Below are positions 1 to 9,520 of a stretch of 64,000 bases of DNA, in pieces. Made by a program: the position numbers and the translations under genes. Under the pieces are notes generated by a model. The model saw nothing but the letters and a program-made list of their open reading frames with translations, searched no databases and had not been told where the DNA came from. The DNA is taken from positions 123,509,362-123,573,361 of the forward strand of contig OY740765.1 of assembly GCA_963513935.1 (NCBI GenBank), read 5' to 3'. Source of the stretch: Aphrophora alni. Its lineage: Eukaryota; Arthropoda; Insecta; Hemiptera; Aphrophoridae. Every line of letters begins with the position of its first letter. The first letter of the stretch is position 1.

Positions 1-1
1 C

Positions 2-178
2 TCGTTTTCACTTATCAGATGGGATGAAGGAGGTGTACCTTACAACGAGGACACGATACGCACTTTGTGCAAACCTTTTGCAATAATTTTTACCAAAGGA
101 TTGGAAAAGGCTCAATTTCTGAGACAATTTTCATTCTCGTGTGATGGAATTACCTCAGGAGGAGAAATTCTACCATAG
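2..178 (+). CDS. C-terminal end of an unknown protein (runs off the left edge)
   Basis: An open frame enters from the left edge and stays open for 58 codons to a TAG at 176-178. Base composition is more balanced than the AT-rich spacer that follows, and the translation is not low-complexity: it contains the stretches RWDEGGVPYNEDTIR, LCKPFAIIFTKGLEK and CDGITSGGEILP. I do not recognise the family. It is followed 0.56 kb later by an apoptosis-inhibitor gene on the same strand, so it may belong to the same compact intronless island. It could instead be the last exon of a host gene. The start lies outside the window. Confidence 0.4.
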   Translation, partial: SFSLIRWDEGGVPYNEDTIRTLCKPFAIIFTKGLEKAQFLRQFSFSCDGITSGGEILP

Positions 179-741
179 TGGAGACATTAAATGCTTATTA
201 CCACAACATAATAGTAACTTAGATAGTAAATGTGCACTAAAAAGTGCTAAAAGTTATTACCATTTACTAATTGCCTAAATTGATGTCCAAAAGACGTGGG
301 GATGGTATGAAGATACCTGACTGGCATCTGTGTGTGTGTGTGCCCTCTGGCGTGGACCTAAAAATCCCGCAAGGTAGTATGGAGGTCCCTGGAGCGGAGT
401 TGATTCTCCCGTAAACCTGTTTAAAGGTCACTGGTGCAGTCGAAAGACTTGATAAACCTTGAATGAGACACAATTGGGCAGGAGGTACAAGTAACAAATT
501 TAAAAAAAAATAATAAAAAAAAAATTTAAAATTAAAAAAAAATAAAATAAAATGGGGACCACAATTTTGTAATGGAGTGGTGGTCACAGGGAATAGAGCT
601 ATTCCCACAAGGGGGTAAGCCTTCTGCTTACCCTCGGCTTGTAATGTGGGCACGAGGTACGTATGTACCACGTGACGGTTCCAACCCCGTGAAAACATAG
701 AGAACAAGTTTCAGTATCGAGCGAAGACGACAGCAAGGAAC
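179..741. other. Hairpin-rich spacer upstream of the IAP gene
   Basis: No gene is supported here. It holds a (tg)n run near 330-341, an A-rich tract at about 500-552, one copy of a repeat (554-608), a perfect 8-bp-arm hairpin (gggtaagc / gcttaccc, about 617-637) and a short hairpin around ggtacgtatgtacc (655-668). A 146-codon minus-strand open frame spans this spacer, but it crosses the homopolymer tract and the repeat and looks accidental. Confidence 0.5.
554..608 (+). repeat. Hairpin-forming direct repeat, copy 1 (left of IAP)
   Basis: The 43-bp core starting ggggaccacaa is repeated at 1230-1272 with two mismatches. Each copy can fold into two stems: gaccac pairs with gtggtc, and gggaatag pairs with ctattccc. 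In copy 1 the second stem has a 2-nt loop; in copy 2 the loop is longer, but the arms gaatag/ctattc are kept. Conserved pairing with a changed loop hints at a functional structure, or at the edges of a duplicated cassette. Confidence 0.65.
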
Positions 742-1213
742 ATGTGGACGGATTGTATCGCTCTAGTGAATGTACGTCACAGTGGATACTCTACGTACGC
801 TGCGCGGTTGAGTACCTATTCAAATTGGAAACACCCCTTGTCACCGATCAAATTGTCCGAAGCTGGTTTTTTTTATCTAGGCTTTGAAGATCGTGTATGC
901 TGTTATGCTTGTGGCTTGGGTCTCAAAGATTGGGAGCCGAGCGAGGACCCTATAAGTGAACATACCCTTTGGGCTTTGGGAAGGTGCCATTACATAAAGG
1001 CTTTGGAACATAAAATCTTCGACTACAGCTCGGAATAACACCGACTCTAAGCACGATACTTTGTCGTGTAAAATTTGCCACGAGAGGGATATAGAGGTAG
1101 TTTTTTTACCCTGCGGTCATTTACTATCCTGTTACAATTGTTCGCTAAAATTAGAACGTTGTGGCTTATGTAGAGAACCGATAGCCGGTAACGTGCGTGT
1201 CTATTTTACATAG
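742..1213 (+). pseudogene. iap-like: Inhibitor of apoptosis, one BIR plus C-terminal RING, broken by one frame change
   Basis: IAP proteins bind caspases or IAP antagonists through BIR domains and act as E3 ubiquitin ligases through the RING. The first frame (742-1038, 98 codons) holds one BIR zinc fold: AGFFYLGFED, then CYAC, then a His in SEHTLW and the last Cys in GRCHY. The RING lies in the next frame, about 1055-1213, with the C3HC4 order CKIC, PCGH, CYNC, CGLC, and ends VYFT at TAG 1211-1213. Both frames are open between about 980 and 1038, so one inserted or lost base, or a tiny intron, separates the domains. The upstream frame is open back to 676, so the ATG at 742 is only the first Met. 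The joined length (about 157 aa) is shorter than cellular IAPs and resembles single-BIR viral IAPs. Flanking repeats lie at 554 and 1230. Whether the break is biological or a base-call error cannot be told. Confidence 0.8.
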
Positions 1214-1229
1214 CAGACAATAGGGTTTT

Positions 1230-1293
1230 GGGGACCACAATATTGTAATGGATTGGTGGTCACAGGGAATAGCGATGGATTGGGGCTATTCCT
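1230..1293 (+). repeat. Hairpin-forming direct repeat, copy 2 (17 bp after the RING stop)
   Basis: Second copy of the 554-596 core. It starts 17 bp after the stop codon of the RING frame, so it may be part of the 3' untranslated region or a cassette boundary. Further short hairpins follow: gccctc/gagggc near 1357 and cctct/agagg near 1402. Confidence 0.65.
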
Positions 1294-1435
1294 ACATAAA
1301 AGCCGGATTTATCTGAGCAGTGTAGAGGTCCTTCCATCACCAGCTAGAGCCTATAGCCCTCAGAGGGCCAGGGTAGCCGCCTCCGGGTGTCGTTGAGAAT
1401 CCCTCTAAAAGAGGCCTACCGTCAGTTTTACACCT

Positions 1436-1948
1436 TTGACGAGGGTTACATATTCCGTAGAATTTCCTCCTCCTCCATTTCTTCCTCGGATATTCCTATC
1501 TCTAAGTTTTCATCCTCCTGAAGAAACGGAAGAGCTTCCAGCGGAGTATCCTGCTCGAGGTACTGACTTAAATCAGATACCTCTGGCAAGTTTTCTGTAC
1601 TGTTCTGAGCCGGGTGGTGGTGGTGGTGGTGGTGGTGATGTAGGTGGTCTTGTGTATGGGTGTGGTCTGTATCGGCGTGGTCTCGGGGTGTATGGTGGTG
1701 GTGGGGTTAGTCGTAGTGGAATCTCCGGTGTGGGCCATGGTGATAAGATCGGCAGCGTATGCTCTATTGGAGCGACCGATGACAGTGGTCGTCCAATACG
1801 GTCTGCGCCGCCATATGGAGTACCGTCCGCGTTAACTCTCCTAAAGTTAATGGAGGAGCTATACTCCCACTCGACCCAGGTGAATCCGGCCCGTCGCAGA
1901 GCTTGGAAAGAGTTCCGCAAGTCCCTGCAAGGTATTGTAACAAATTAG
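1436..1948 (+). CDS. Hypothetical glycine-rich protein
   Basis: A 170-codon frame from ATG to TAG. The N-terminal third is Pro/Glu-rich, the middle has an eight-glycine run coded by a (ggt)n microsatellite (about 1614-1637) followed by Gly/Tyr/Val-rich sequence, and the C-terminus looks structured and basic (LLKLMEELYSHST, then RRRAWKEFRKSL). I recognise no family. The same DNA is open in other frames because of the ggt repeat, so frame choice rests on length and the plausible C-terminus. Sequence upstream of the ATG is open in another frame rich in serine, so the true start or frame may differ. It follows the IAP gene on the same strand. Confidence 0.4.
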   Translation: MTRVTYSVEFPPPPFLPRIFLSLSFHPPEETEELPAEYPARGTDLNQIPLASFLYCSEPGGGGGGGGDVGGLVYGCGLYRRGLGVYGGGGVSRSGISGVGHGDKIGSVCSIGATDDSGRPIRSAPPYGVPSALTLLKLMEELYSHSTQVNPARRRAWKEFRKSLQGIVTN

Positions 1949-1959
1949 AGAATATTGAA

Positions 1960-2436
1960 CTTGGAAATTTAAAAGTTCTTAGCATAAATGTCAATGTAAC
2001 CTGAAATATTACATACAAATTATTAACACTGAATGTCAGGTTAGATAATGGCAACTATTGAACTGAGAGAGAGAAGTTCTTAGCATAAATAAATCCAACT
2101 TACATGAAAAAAATTCTTAACATAAATGTGAACCTGAAATATGAAAATTCTTAACAATAATGTCAACCTGAAATATGAAAATTCTTAACAAATATGTCTA
2201 CCTGAAATATTACATGAAAAATTCTTAACATAAATGTTAAACAAACTTGAAATAATACATGAACAATTCTTAACATAAATATTAAACTAATCTCTTGTAA
2301 CGAATAAGAGAATGACAAGCTGAGAACATGGAAAATTCTTAAATGTTAGACTTACTAACGTAAGTGTTGGTACTATTGTTTCGAGAAATATTAATATTCT
2401 TAACATAAATGTTAAACAAACTTGAAATAATACATT
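1960..2436. repeat. Diverged short tandem repeats (about 35-45 bp)
   Basis: The motif aaattcttaacataaatgt followed by a variant of caacctgaaatattacatg recurs roughly ten times with variable spacing. No coding frame is supported. Confidence 0.65.
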
Positions 2437-2599
2437 CAATACTTGATATAATTTTATAAATTCCTGAACGATCAAAAGTTGGTCAAAAGAGAAAAAAGTG
2501 ATCTAACCCAATACTTGATACAATTTTAAAAAGTCTTGAATGATCAAAAGTTGGTCAAGAGAGAAAAAGAAAGTAGAATTAATTTGATTACTACTACTT
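2437..2599. repeat. 163-bp direct repeat, copy A
   Basis: Starts caatacttgatataatttt and ends ttactactactt. It is repeated at 2779-2945 with few differences. Each copy holds two related half-units (…gatcaaaagttggtca…), so it is a dimer duplicated as a block. Confidence 0.85.
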
Positions 2600-2778
2600 C
2601 TTTAATAATCAATTTAACTGAGACGAAACAAAACTTTTATATTTTTATAAGTCAACATAAATGTTAAACTAATCTCTCAAAGTCTATTTTCCTAAAGTTT
2701 ATAAAAATACAAGAAAATATAATAAAATAAAGAAAATATCAGTCGATATGTAGGTTTAAGTTGGAGGAGATTATAACT

Positions 2779-2945
2779 CAATACTTGATATAATTTTATA
2801 AATTCCTGAACGATCAAAAGTTGGTCAAAAGAGAAAAAAAAAGAAAGTGATCTAACCCAATACTTGATAAAATTTTAAAAAGTCTTGAATGATCAAAAGT
2901 TGGTCACGAGAGAAAGTAGAATTAATTTGATTACTACTACTACTT
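2779..2945. repeat. 167-bp direct repeat, copy B
   Basis: Near-identical to 2437-2599; differences are an A-run expansion, single substitutions and one extra tac near the end. The two copies are separated by 179 bp of unrelated AT-rich sequence. Confidence 0.85.
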
Positions 2946-2989
2946 ATTGCTTAGTTTATTTTGGCACATAGCAAGAAATATTAATATTC

Positions 2990-3238
2990 TTAACATAAAT
3001 ACCAAACTAACCTCTCTACAAGTCCTCGGATTCTCTCCGCATTGTCTGCAATATATCGACGCACTTCGTCGTTGTTTGATGACATTGTAGTAACGTTTAT
3101 CCAATGCCTCTCACACGGTTGGTTACGTCGAGGAGACATCTTCACTGTAACTGTGATAATTGAAGGCTGGTCAACACTACTTATAGTGTTAGTGTTGTGA
3201 AATCCACATGGATAAGTTATAGCCGACCCGAAACTCAA
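2990..3238 (-). CDS. Small hypothetical ORF
   Basis: 82 codons, more GC-balanced than the repeats on both sides. The C-terminal half (SSNNDEVRRYIADNAERI) looks like a plausible helix; the rest is unremarkable. No family recognised and no neighbouring start signal. It could be a chance frame. Confidence 0.2.
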   Translation of the reverse strand: MSFGSAITYPCGFHNTNTISSVDQPSIITVTVKMSPRRNQPCERHWINVTTMSSNNDEVRRYIADNAERIRGLVERLVWYLC

Positions 3239-3329
3239 TGCATCAATTTATTCCATGCACAACGACTAACATATAATTAACTTCAATCACACTGCAATTA
3301 TCGTTCCATTAGATTGCAAAATTATTCGC

Positions 3330-4015
3330 AGTTTGATCATATCCACGATTTCCTTGATTGACTTGTAAAGTAATTGGCAATTATTTATTATTGTCCGACA
3401 CTTCTTTAATAGATGTTTGCCTAAGAGGAAACAAATTAGCAATCTGAACTTAGATTAGTTTTGCCCTATCTGAACGTAGATTAGTTTTGTACTCGTAAAT
3501 AACTGGCAATTATTTAACTCACATCATTCTACTTTGTGCTGGATGAGGTGATTGAAAATATCAATTATTTTTGTCACCAGGTGTTTACCGTAGACGAATG
3601 TTCAAAATTTGCATATTTTGATTAGTTTTGTATTCACACTACCAAAAGGAATTGGCAATTATTTAACTCCGACTTCATCATTCTAATTTGCGGTGTTGAA
3701 GACCATGATTGAAAATATAATTTGATTAGTTTTGTTTACGCATTACAAAAAGTAATTGGCGATTATTTAACTCACGACTTTATCATTCTGATTTATGCTG
3801 TTGAGAACTATGATTGAAAATGTAATTGACAGTTATATCTGTCATTAGCTGAACCCCAGGTGTTTGCCGAAGATAAATGTCAAAATTTGCATACTTTGAT
3901 TAGTTTTGTATTCGCTGGCAATTATTTATGTCACGACCAAATCATTCTAATTTGTATTGTTGAGGACATGATTGAATATATAAGTGACAATTTATTTGTC
4001 ATTCCAAACGCTTAG
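3330..4015. repeat. Degenerate tandem array, about 100-170-bp units
   Basis: Four to five diverged copies share ordered blocks: gattagttttgta, then ggcaattatttaactca, then catcattctaattt, then gacatgattgaaaatat. Some copies also carry the block aggtgtttgccgaag (about 3580 and 3860). No coding frame. Confidence 0.75.
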
Positions 4016-4218
4016 AAGGAGAGTATGTTTTTATTTAATTGATTGTGAATATTTGTAGTATTTTTATTCTGTCGTTACAAATATGATTACTACACACACA
4101 TTACATTTCTAACTTATTTATATAATATAGTCGATCACGTTTGTTACAGGTTAAGGATTTTTATTTTGAAATGAACCTACCTTTATTCTTCATGGATGGT
4201 TGAAGGTACGAGTGGAAC

Positions 4219-4285
4219 CCGTAACGTAAGGTGTACGCGAGTTTTTCGCGCACGCGCGAAAAACTCGGTACACCTTACCTTACGG
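4219..4285. other. Near-perfect cruciform, 32-33-bp arms
   Basis: The left arm 4219-4251 begins ccgtaacgtaaggtgtac and the right arm 4254-4285 is its reverse complement with about two differences, separated by only 2 nt. The centre, ttcgcgcacgcgcgaa, is GC-rich against an AT-rich background. It would extrude readily as a cruciform. No flanking duplication was seen. It may be an element terminus or an RNA hairpin. Confidence 0.8.
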
Positions 4286-4379
4286 ATTAGCGTACTGTTT
4301 AACATTTAATATAACTAAGTATATTCTTTCCAACAACATGGTATATAATACATTAAATATACAATGTGTAATACTATGC

Positions 4380-4453
4380 ATGACAGCTCAGTCGGTAGCG
4401 TGTCTGCCTTCAAATCTTAACTTCACAGGTTCGAATCCCGTGTCTGATAGCTG
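4380..4453 (+). tRNA. tRNA-like sequence (pseudo-tRNA or SINE head)
   Basis: It carries a pol III A-box-like segment (agctcagtcggtagcg) and a B-box-like segment (ggttcgaatccc) at tRNA spacing. The T-arm (cacag / ccgtg) has one mismatch, and the acceptor and anticodon stems do not fold cleanly, so a working tRNA is unlikely. A tRNA-derived SINE promoter or decayed tRNA copy fits better. Confidence 0.5.
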
Positions 4454-4461
4454 CACGTCAA

Positions 4462-4677
4462 CAACATGGCGGAGGGGGAGGGGCAAAACAACAAAATGGT
4501 GTGCGGGGGCAGGGGAAGGGGTGGGAGAGCCAAGGGGGAGGGGTAACACAACAAAATGGCGTGCGGGGCAGGGGGTGAGGGGGAGGGGCGGGTAGGGTAG
4601 GAGGGGCAGGGGGAATGGGCCAAGGGTGGGGGAGGGGGAGGGGTGGGGGGAGGTCACGTGGTACAGCCGCCATGTTG
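4462..4677 (+). repeat. G-rich quadruplex-prone block bounded by an inverted 11-mer
   Basis: The + strand is packed with GGGG and GGGGG runs, with internal repeats (aacaacaaaatggtgtgcgg / acaacaaaatggcgtgcggg). It starts caacatggcgg (4462-4472) and ends with the exact reverse complement ccgccatgttg (4667-4677). The minus strand shows Pro-rich open frames that are artefacts of the C-runs. Confidence 0.75.
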
Positions 4678-4689
4678 GATCTAAACCGA

Positions 4690-6466
4690 CGCACACTCTA
4701 CTAATAACCGTTTAAAGTTTTAAATTTCAAAAATAGATTTTTGTTTAAATTTTAAATTAATTTTATTTTTTTTTGTATTATTGATTTCTCAACATTTTGA
4801 GTTGTGATAAACATATTATATAAGTTTAGGTTATATTGTGTCACCTCGTTTGCGATGAAAAAATTAGAAGGGTGGTGGACCGTTTTTTGGGTGGCACGTG
4901 TCAGCCTAAATATCCAAAGTAAAAAAAAAGACAAAAATCTGAGTAAACCCGTTTTACAATCAAATTAAACACAGATATACAAATTTCTAGTTCAATGGTT
5001 AATTTTTAAAAAATTCTTAACATTTTTTTTTTGATGTGCCCTTAAATAAAAATTACATATAAGAAAACTTGAATTAACAAACAAATCCCTCCCCAAAAGA
5101 AATAAACTAACCCTCCCCTTTATACAAAAAATTACAATTATTATTTGACTTATATTACATAATTTATTTAAGTTTAATACAAAATTGAACTATGATAGAT
5201 TAAGAATTTAAATAGAAAAAAAATGAATAGAAAATTTTTATTATTGATTGAGACGTCTCTTCAAAAAAAATTATTAAATTTTAAAATGACCCCATGGGTC
5301 ACAAAGATTTCAAGAAACAAGAAAAACGTGTAGCTCACTACATGACTCATATGCAAGACCGAGCACACTGGAATTATGTCCCGAAGAGTAACACCGAATT
5401 ATGTAACGACGCATGCGCTAGGCTCGATCAGCTGGCAGTTCTGTAGATTGCCTTGGGCCGTGTTTTTATCTACTTGCCTCAGGCTAGAGGAATGTTTAAG
5501 CTATGTGCATGATTAGGATTTGTTTTTTGGTTGTTTTAAATAAAAATGTGTGGCGGATTTAAATAAACGCTACAATAAATTCACTTGTATATATATATAT
5601 ATATACAACAATTGCCGGGAGTTGTGAAGCTTTAGAGAGATTTATTACAGTAATTATCTTTCTTGTAACTTCACTCTCTTCTTGTTACATCTTTTATCTA
5701 TAAATAGTTTCTCGTTATTTTATCATATGTAAATTATGCATAGTTAAATTTAAAACAAAATTATATAAATTTCACTCCAAAAAATACATAAGTAAATAAA
5801 AAAGCATTTAGTGTAGTGTGTATTTTCATTTTAAGTGCATGTACTTTCCTTATTTATTATCTGTCAAATCTTAAACGCTAGAGTGTTAACAAACAGCACA
5901 CATACAGACACCATTAAAATTTTTACAAAATTATCATTAGTGACTGGACAATGTAAATTTCTTTTTAATAACTTCTATAAAAACAATTCACTAACGATGT
6001 CACACTCCCGTATAAACAATAAACATAATGATACTAACAGAAAAATAACATAACTCATCTCTGTCACATCAAGACTGTCTCTACATGACGTATAAAGAGG
6101 ATGTGCGAGTCTAAAATTATGAATTTATAAACTAATAAACAAACCAGCTAATATGAAGAAATAAATAAAACCTCATGTCTCATTTTACATATGAGCTTAT
6201 TGTAAACCTACATGTGAACACTGCTGATAAGAAGTAATACTTCTGAAAACAGCCACTGCAAACGTAACGTAATCGAATTACAACGAAGGTAGTTCACTTA
6301 CCCGTCCCCAAGATCCTAAAGTCACGACCAACCTCTCCCCACCCCGCAACAACTTTATGTTAAAGCAGCAACAGAACAATAAAGATTTTCCACCTATCCT
6401 GCGAAATTAAAAGAAAAGAGCGAGCTGGGTCTTGCCAGCCCAACTGAACCAATCCCTTCCTTCCGT
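4690..6466. other. AT-rich spacer
   Basis: No gene supported. It contains A/T homopolymers, a (TA)n microsatellite at about 5588-5605, and around 6185-6225 an isolated copy of the 24-bp motif that forms the array at 7028-7640. Confidence 0.5.
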
Positions 6467-6712
6467 ACCTGTCGCAGTGGTGTATTGAACCCTCGGAAAA
6501 TGCCATATCCTGTCGCAGTGGCATATAGAGCCCTCTGTAATACCGCAACCTATCACAGTGGTGTATTGAACCCTCGGCAAATTCCGTATCCTGTCGCAGT
6601 GGCATATTGAGCCCTCAGTAATTCCGCAACCTATCACAGTTGTGTATTGAACCCTCGGCAAATTCCATATCCTATCGCAGTGGCGTATTTGGTCCTCGGC
6701 ATTCTGTATCAT
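6467..6712. repeat. Minisatellite, about 40-41-bp unit, six copies
   Basis: Units start cctgtcgcagtgg or cctatcacagtgg at about 6468, 6509, 6549, 6590, 6630 and 6670. Alternate units resemble each other more than neighbours, giving an about 80-bp higher-order repeat. Minus-strand open frames with periodic HCDR-type peptides are a by-product. Confidence 0.85.
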
Positions 6713-7027
6713 TTGATTTTTTATATAGGTTAGGCATGTCAGTATATGATTGTATCAAAAAGCCTTCACCCGTAACCGATAATCAAGACAGCTAGAGTTA
6801 ACACCCACACGCACAAATATAGAATTTATCTTACGGGAAACTCCCGACAAGATCAGTGGTCAGAAACTATTGGGATATGTCCTTACCAGTGATTTAAAAG
6901 TGAAATGTATCACTTTGTAAATATTGAAAGTAATAAATAAATGTGTACAGATGATTTCTTTGAATCGTTACTTAAAAGTGAAACGAAGGTAGATCCACTT
7001 GAAACCCCATTTAAGTGATAAAAGAAA

Positions 7028-7640
7028 CATCACAAATAATTTCATATGAGTGCCTATTTAAATCTACATAAGAACGTCTCTGTAAATCGACATATTAGCA
7101 ACTGCTGTACACTTATAAATGAGCACTTCTATAAACCTACATGTGAGCAGCTTTGTAAATCTTTCCTTAAGCACTTCTGTAACACTATATATGAGTACCT
7201 CTGTAAACCTACATATGGTAACTTTTGTAAACCTACATATGACCACCTTCGTAGTGCTACATATAAGCATCTCTGAAACGCTAACATGAGTATATCTGTA
7301 ATCCTACCCACGAGCACTTTTGTAAACCTATATATGACCACCTCTCTAATCCTACATATAAGCATCTCAATAACACTACATATATGAATCTCTGAAATCC
7401 TACATATAAGTACCTCTGTAATACTACGTATGAGTACCTTTAAACCTACATATGTGCACCACTGTAATCCTACATATTTATGATCATCCCTGTAATAATG
7501 CATATTAGCGTCTTTGTATCATTGATATTATGACCTCTTCAATCCTACATAATAGGACTTCTATGTCCTCTTTAGTTCTACATATGAGCACTTCCGTAAA
7601 CTTACAAATAAAAAACCTCTGTAAACATACATATTAGTGT
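7028..7640. repeat. Minisatellite, 24-bp unit, about 25 copies
   Basis: The consensus is close to gagcacctctgtaaaccta + catat. Most units are 24 bp with some of 23 or 25. Because 24 is divisible by three, both strands show periodic open frames (8-residue repeats such as EHFYKPTY); stops and lack of context argue against real coding. Confidence 0.85.
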
Positions 7641-9282
7641 CTATATTACATTGTTTTGCCTTAGAACTACTTTAATTAATTAACATAGTACCTTATTTCA
7701 AGTCGATAGCAGTTCCTTATATTACAGTCATGGCTAACAAATATTTTAAATGCCTAATAAAATAAGGTTTTCAACAGTCTTTTTAAAATAATGTAGCACG
7801 AGTTTTACTAGGCTAAAAGTTATATTGAACAAAAAGTGATATTTTAGATGAATAAAGCGTACAAAATTCTTGGTTTGGTTTTTATTTTATAGAACCAAAA
7901 CTATAACAGCTAGAATAATTTTGAAAATACAATTATAAAGAAGAAGAAAAGTACTAAAATATAGTATTTTTCTAAATTTGTTAGATAGTTATATCGGCTT
8001 GTAAAAATTAGACGATTCGATGTAATAATTTGAATTTTAGTTCGCCGTGAAACTTGATCGCGTGTAATACACAAATGTTACCAATTTATTAAATATAACT
8101 GTTAACTTTTATGAACTTTTTGTTGTAAGTATATAAAAAAAATTTTATATACTTGTTTAGCACGAGTAACTTACGTATGTTCGCAGCGAACAGAAAACCA
8201 GATGTAGGGTTAATTAAGAATTACACATTTCTGGGCAGTAATAAAATGATTAACGAATATATTAGTTCAGAAAATGGGACATTTTAACTCGTGTGTAAGC
8301 AGTACAAAACTAATCTTTAGGATTACGTTCTATAGTAACGAAAAATAATATTTTTGTTTCAGATAGAAAATTAATTAATATTAATTTCATTTAATATTTC
8401 AGAATGCATGTACTATTTTGGACGTTATAAAACAACTGTATTGATAAAACGTATTCATAGTTACTTCGATGTTCTAAAAGATTGAAAAAAACTGTAATTT
8501 TGATAAAAATAAAGAAGGAGAGATTCTTGTTTGACAACAGAACAAATTTGACTTGATAAAAAAGGATGCATTTGAATGGTTAAGTTATAAATGAAAATCC
8601 ATCTGTCGGTAGAGATCTTTAGCATCTGAATAAGTCTGTAGTACAGCCTATTACAAAATGGTCCATGACAGAATTTATCTACTTAATAAACGAATGTATT
8701 ATTATTGGCCTGTACCTGATACAATTCATGTCATCTACAGTCAATAAAAGGCGAAAAAATGTAACAAATATTTTTTTTTTAAACACACATGTTGTCGGAG
8801 TGTGTTTTAATTTTGTTTTGTTAATAATTACACCGGAAATGTTACGAAATGTACAACAAGCTTTTGAGTCCGGAATCTATTTCTGCCAAAAAGTAAATGG
8901 TAGCCATTTCAAGAACTAATCCGAGCTAAAAAAAACAAGGTAAGGCTCTTACCATCATTTTACCAACATAGAGCAGTTTGTAATGTAATAAAAACAACCG
9001 GAGTTTGTAGGTTAACATTCACAATTTGATTGGTCACTATGTTGGGTAGGATGAACTTAGAGACCTCTAGCTTGCGCCATTATTCTTATTTTTAAAAAGC
9101 CTTTAAAATGAGGTATCACTCAATAGGGGTTGCTATTTAAAATTCTTGACTTACCCCCAAACTACCCCATTTTGGGAGTAAGGGTTGAAAATTTTGATAC
9201 TTCAAAAAACTCTTCCTTTGGTTATCTAAACTTTCCCCAAAGCAAATCTGTCTATTTCCATTAATAAAAAAAAAAAATAAGA
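7641..9282. other. AT-rich spacer, nothing convincing
   Basis: No gene is supported. An 84-codon + frame at 8665-8919 has no recognised domain and runs through T/A-rich sequence. Sequence at 9060-9240 (near-unit text with accccattttggga) has the look of a dispersed repeat but no ends were found. Confidence 0.4.
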
Positions 9283-9303
9283 GGGTGGGGGTGGGGGTGG
9301 GAC
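9283..9303 (+). other. Canonical G-quadruplex motif
   Basis: Four G-runs separated by single T residues (gggtgggggtgggggtggg). Short loops make this a very stable G4 candidate on either DNA or RNA. It follows an A-run at 9268-9278. Confidence 0.7.
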
Positions 9304-9384
9304 TTTTTGGACACATGGTATATTATATAATAAAAGAAAGATTAAATTTTGTATAAGTAGAGACTAGAAAATAAGTTAAAACTT

Positions 9385-9520
9385 TTAATTTCTCACATAT
9401 ACGCAGATTGGAGAAAGTTATGTGATGTGTTAAGAAATCTGTCGAGTATTTTGTGGGTAAATCTGTTTTGACATATCCTGAGTCATTTGCATTGATGTTT
9501 GTCTGTCGTCGTGCTCTGCA
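9385..9520 (+). repeat. Dispersed repeat, copy 1
   Basis: Shares the ordered blocks ctcacata, aaagttatgtgatg, tgtcgag and tgtctgtcgtc with 62493-62650, 53 kb away, in the same orientation. Divergence is high. Family unknown. Confidence 0.45.

Noticed and set aside
267..707. 146-codon minus-strand open frame
   Set aside because: It crosses an A-rich tract and a direct repeat, has a run of Phe from homopolymers and no domain; it lies opposite the spacer of + strand genes.
4219..4285. Parvovirus-type terminal hairpin
   Set aside because: No replication or capsid frames nearby on either side, and the palindrome alone is not specific.
4388..4696. Pro-rich minus-strand frames
   Set aside because: They are the complement of a G-rich repeat block; several frames are open at once because of composition.
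7046..7503. Repetitive ORFs on both strands, or a CRISPR-like array
   Set aside because: The open frames follow from a 24-bp tandem unit. There are no distinct spacers, and the genome is eukaryotic.
8665..8919. 84-codon + frame
   Set aside because: No family, AT-rich with a poly-Phe run, no splice or promoter context.
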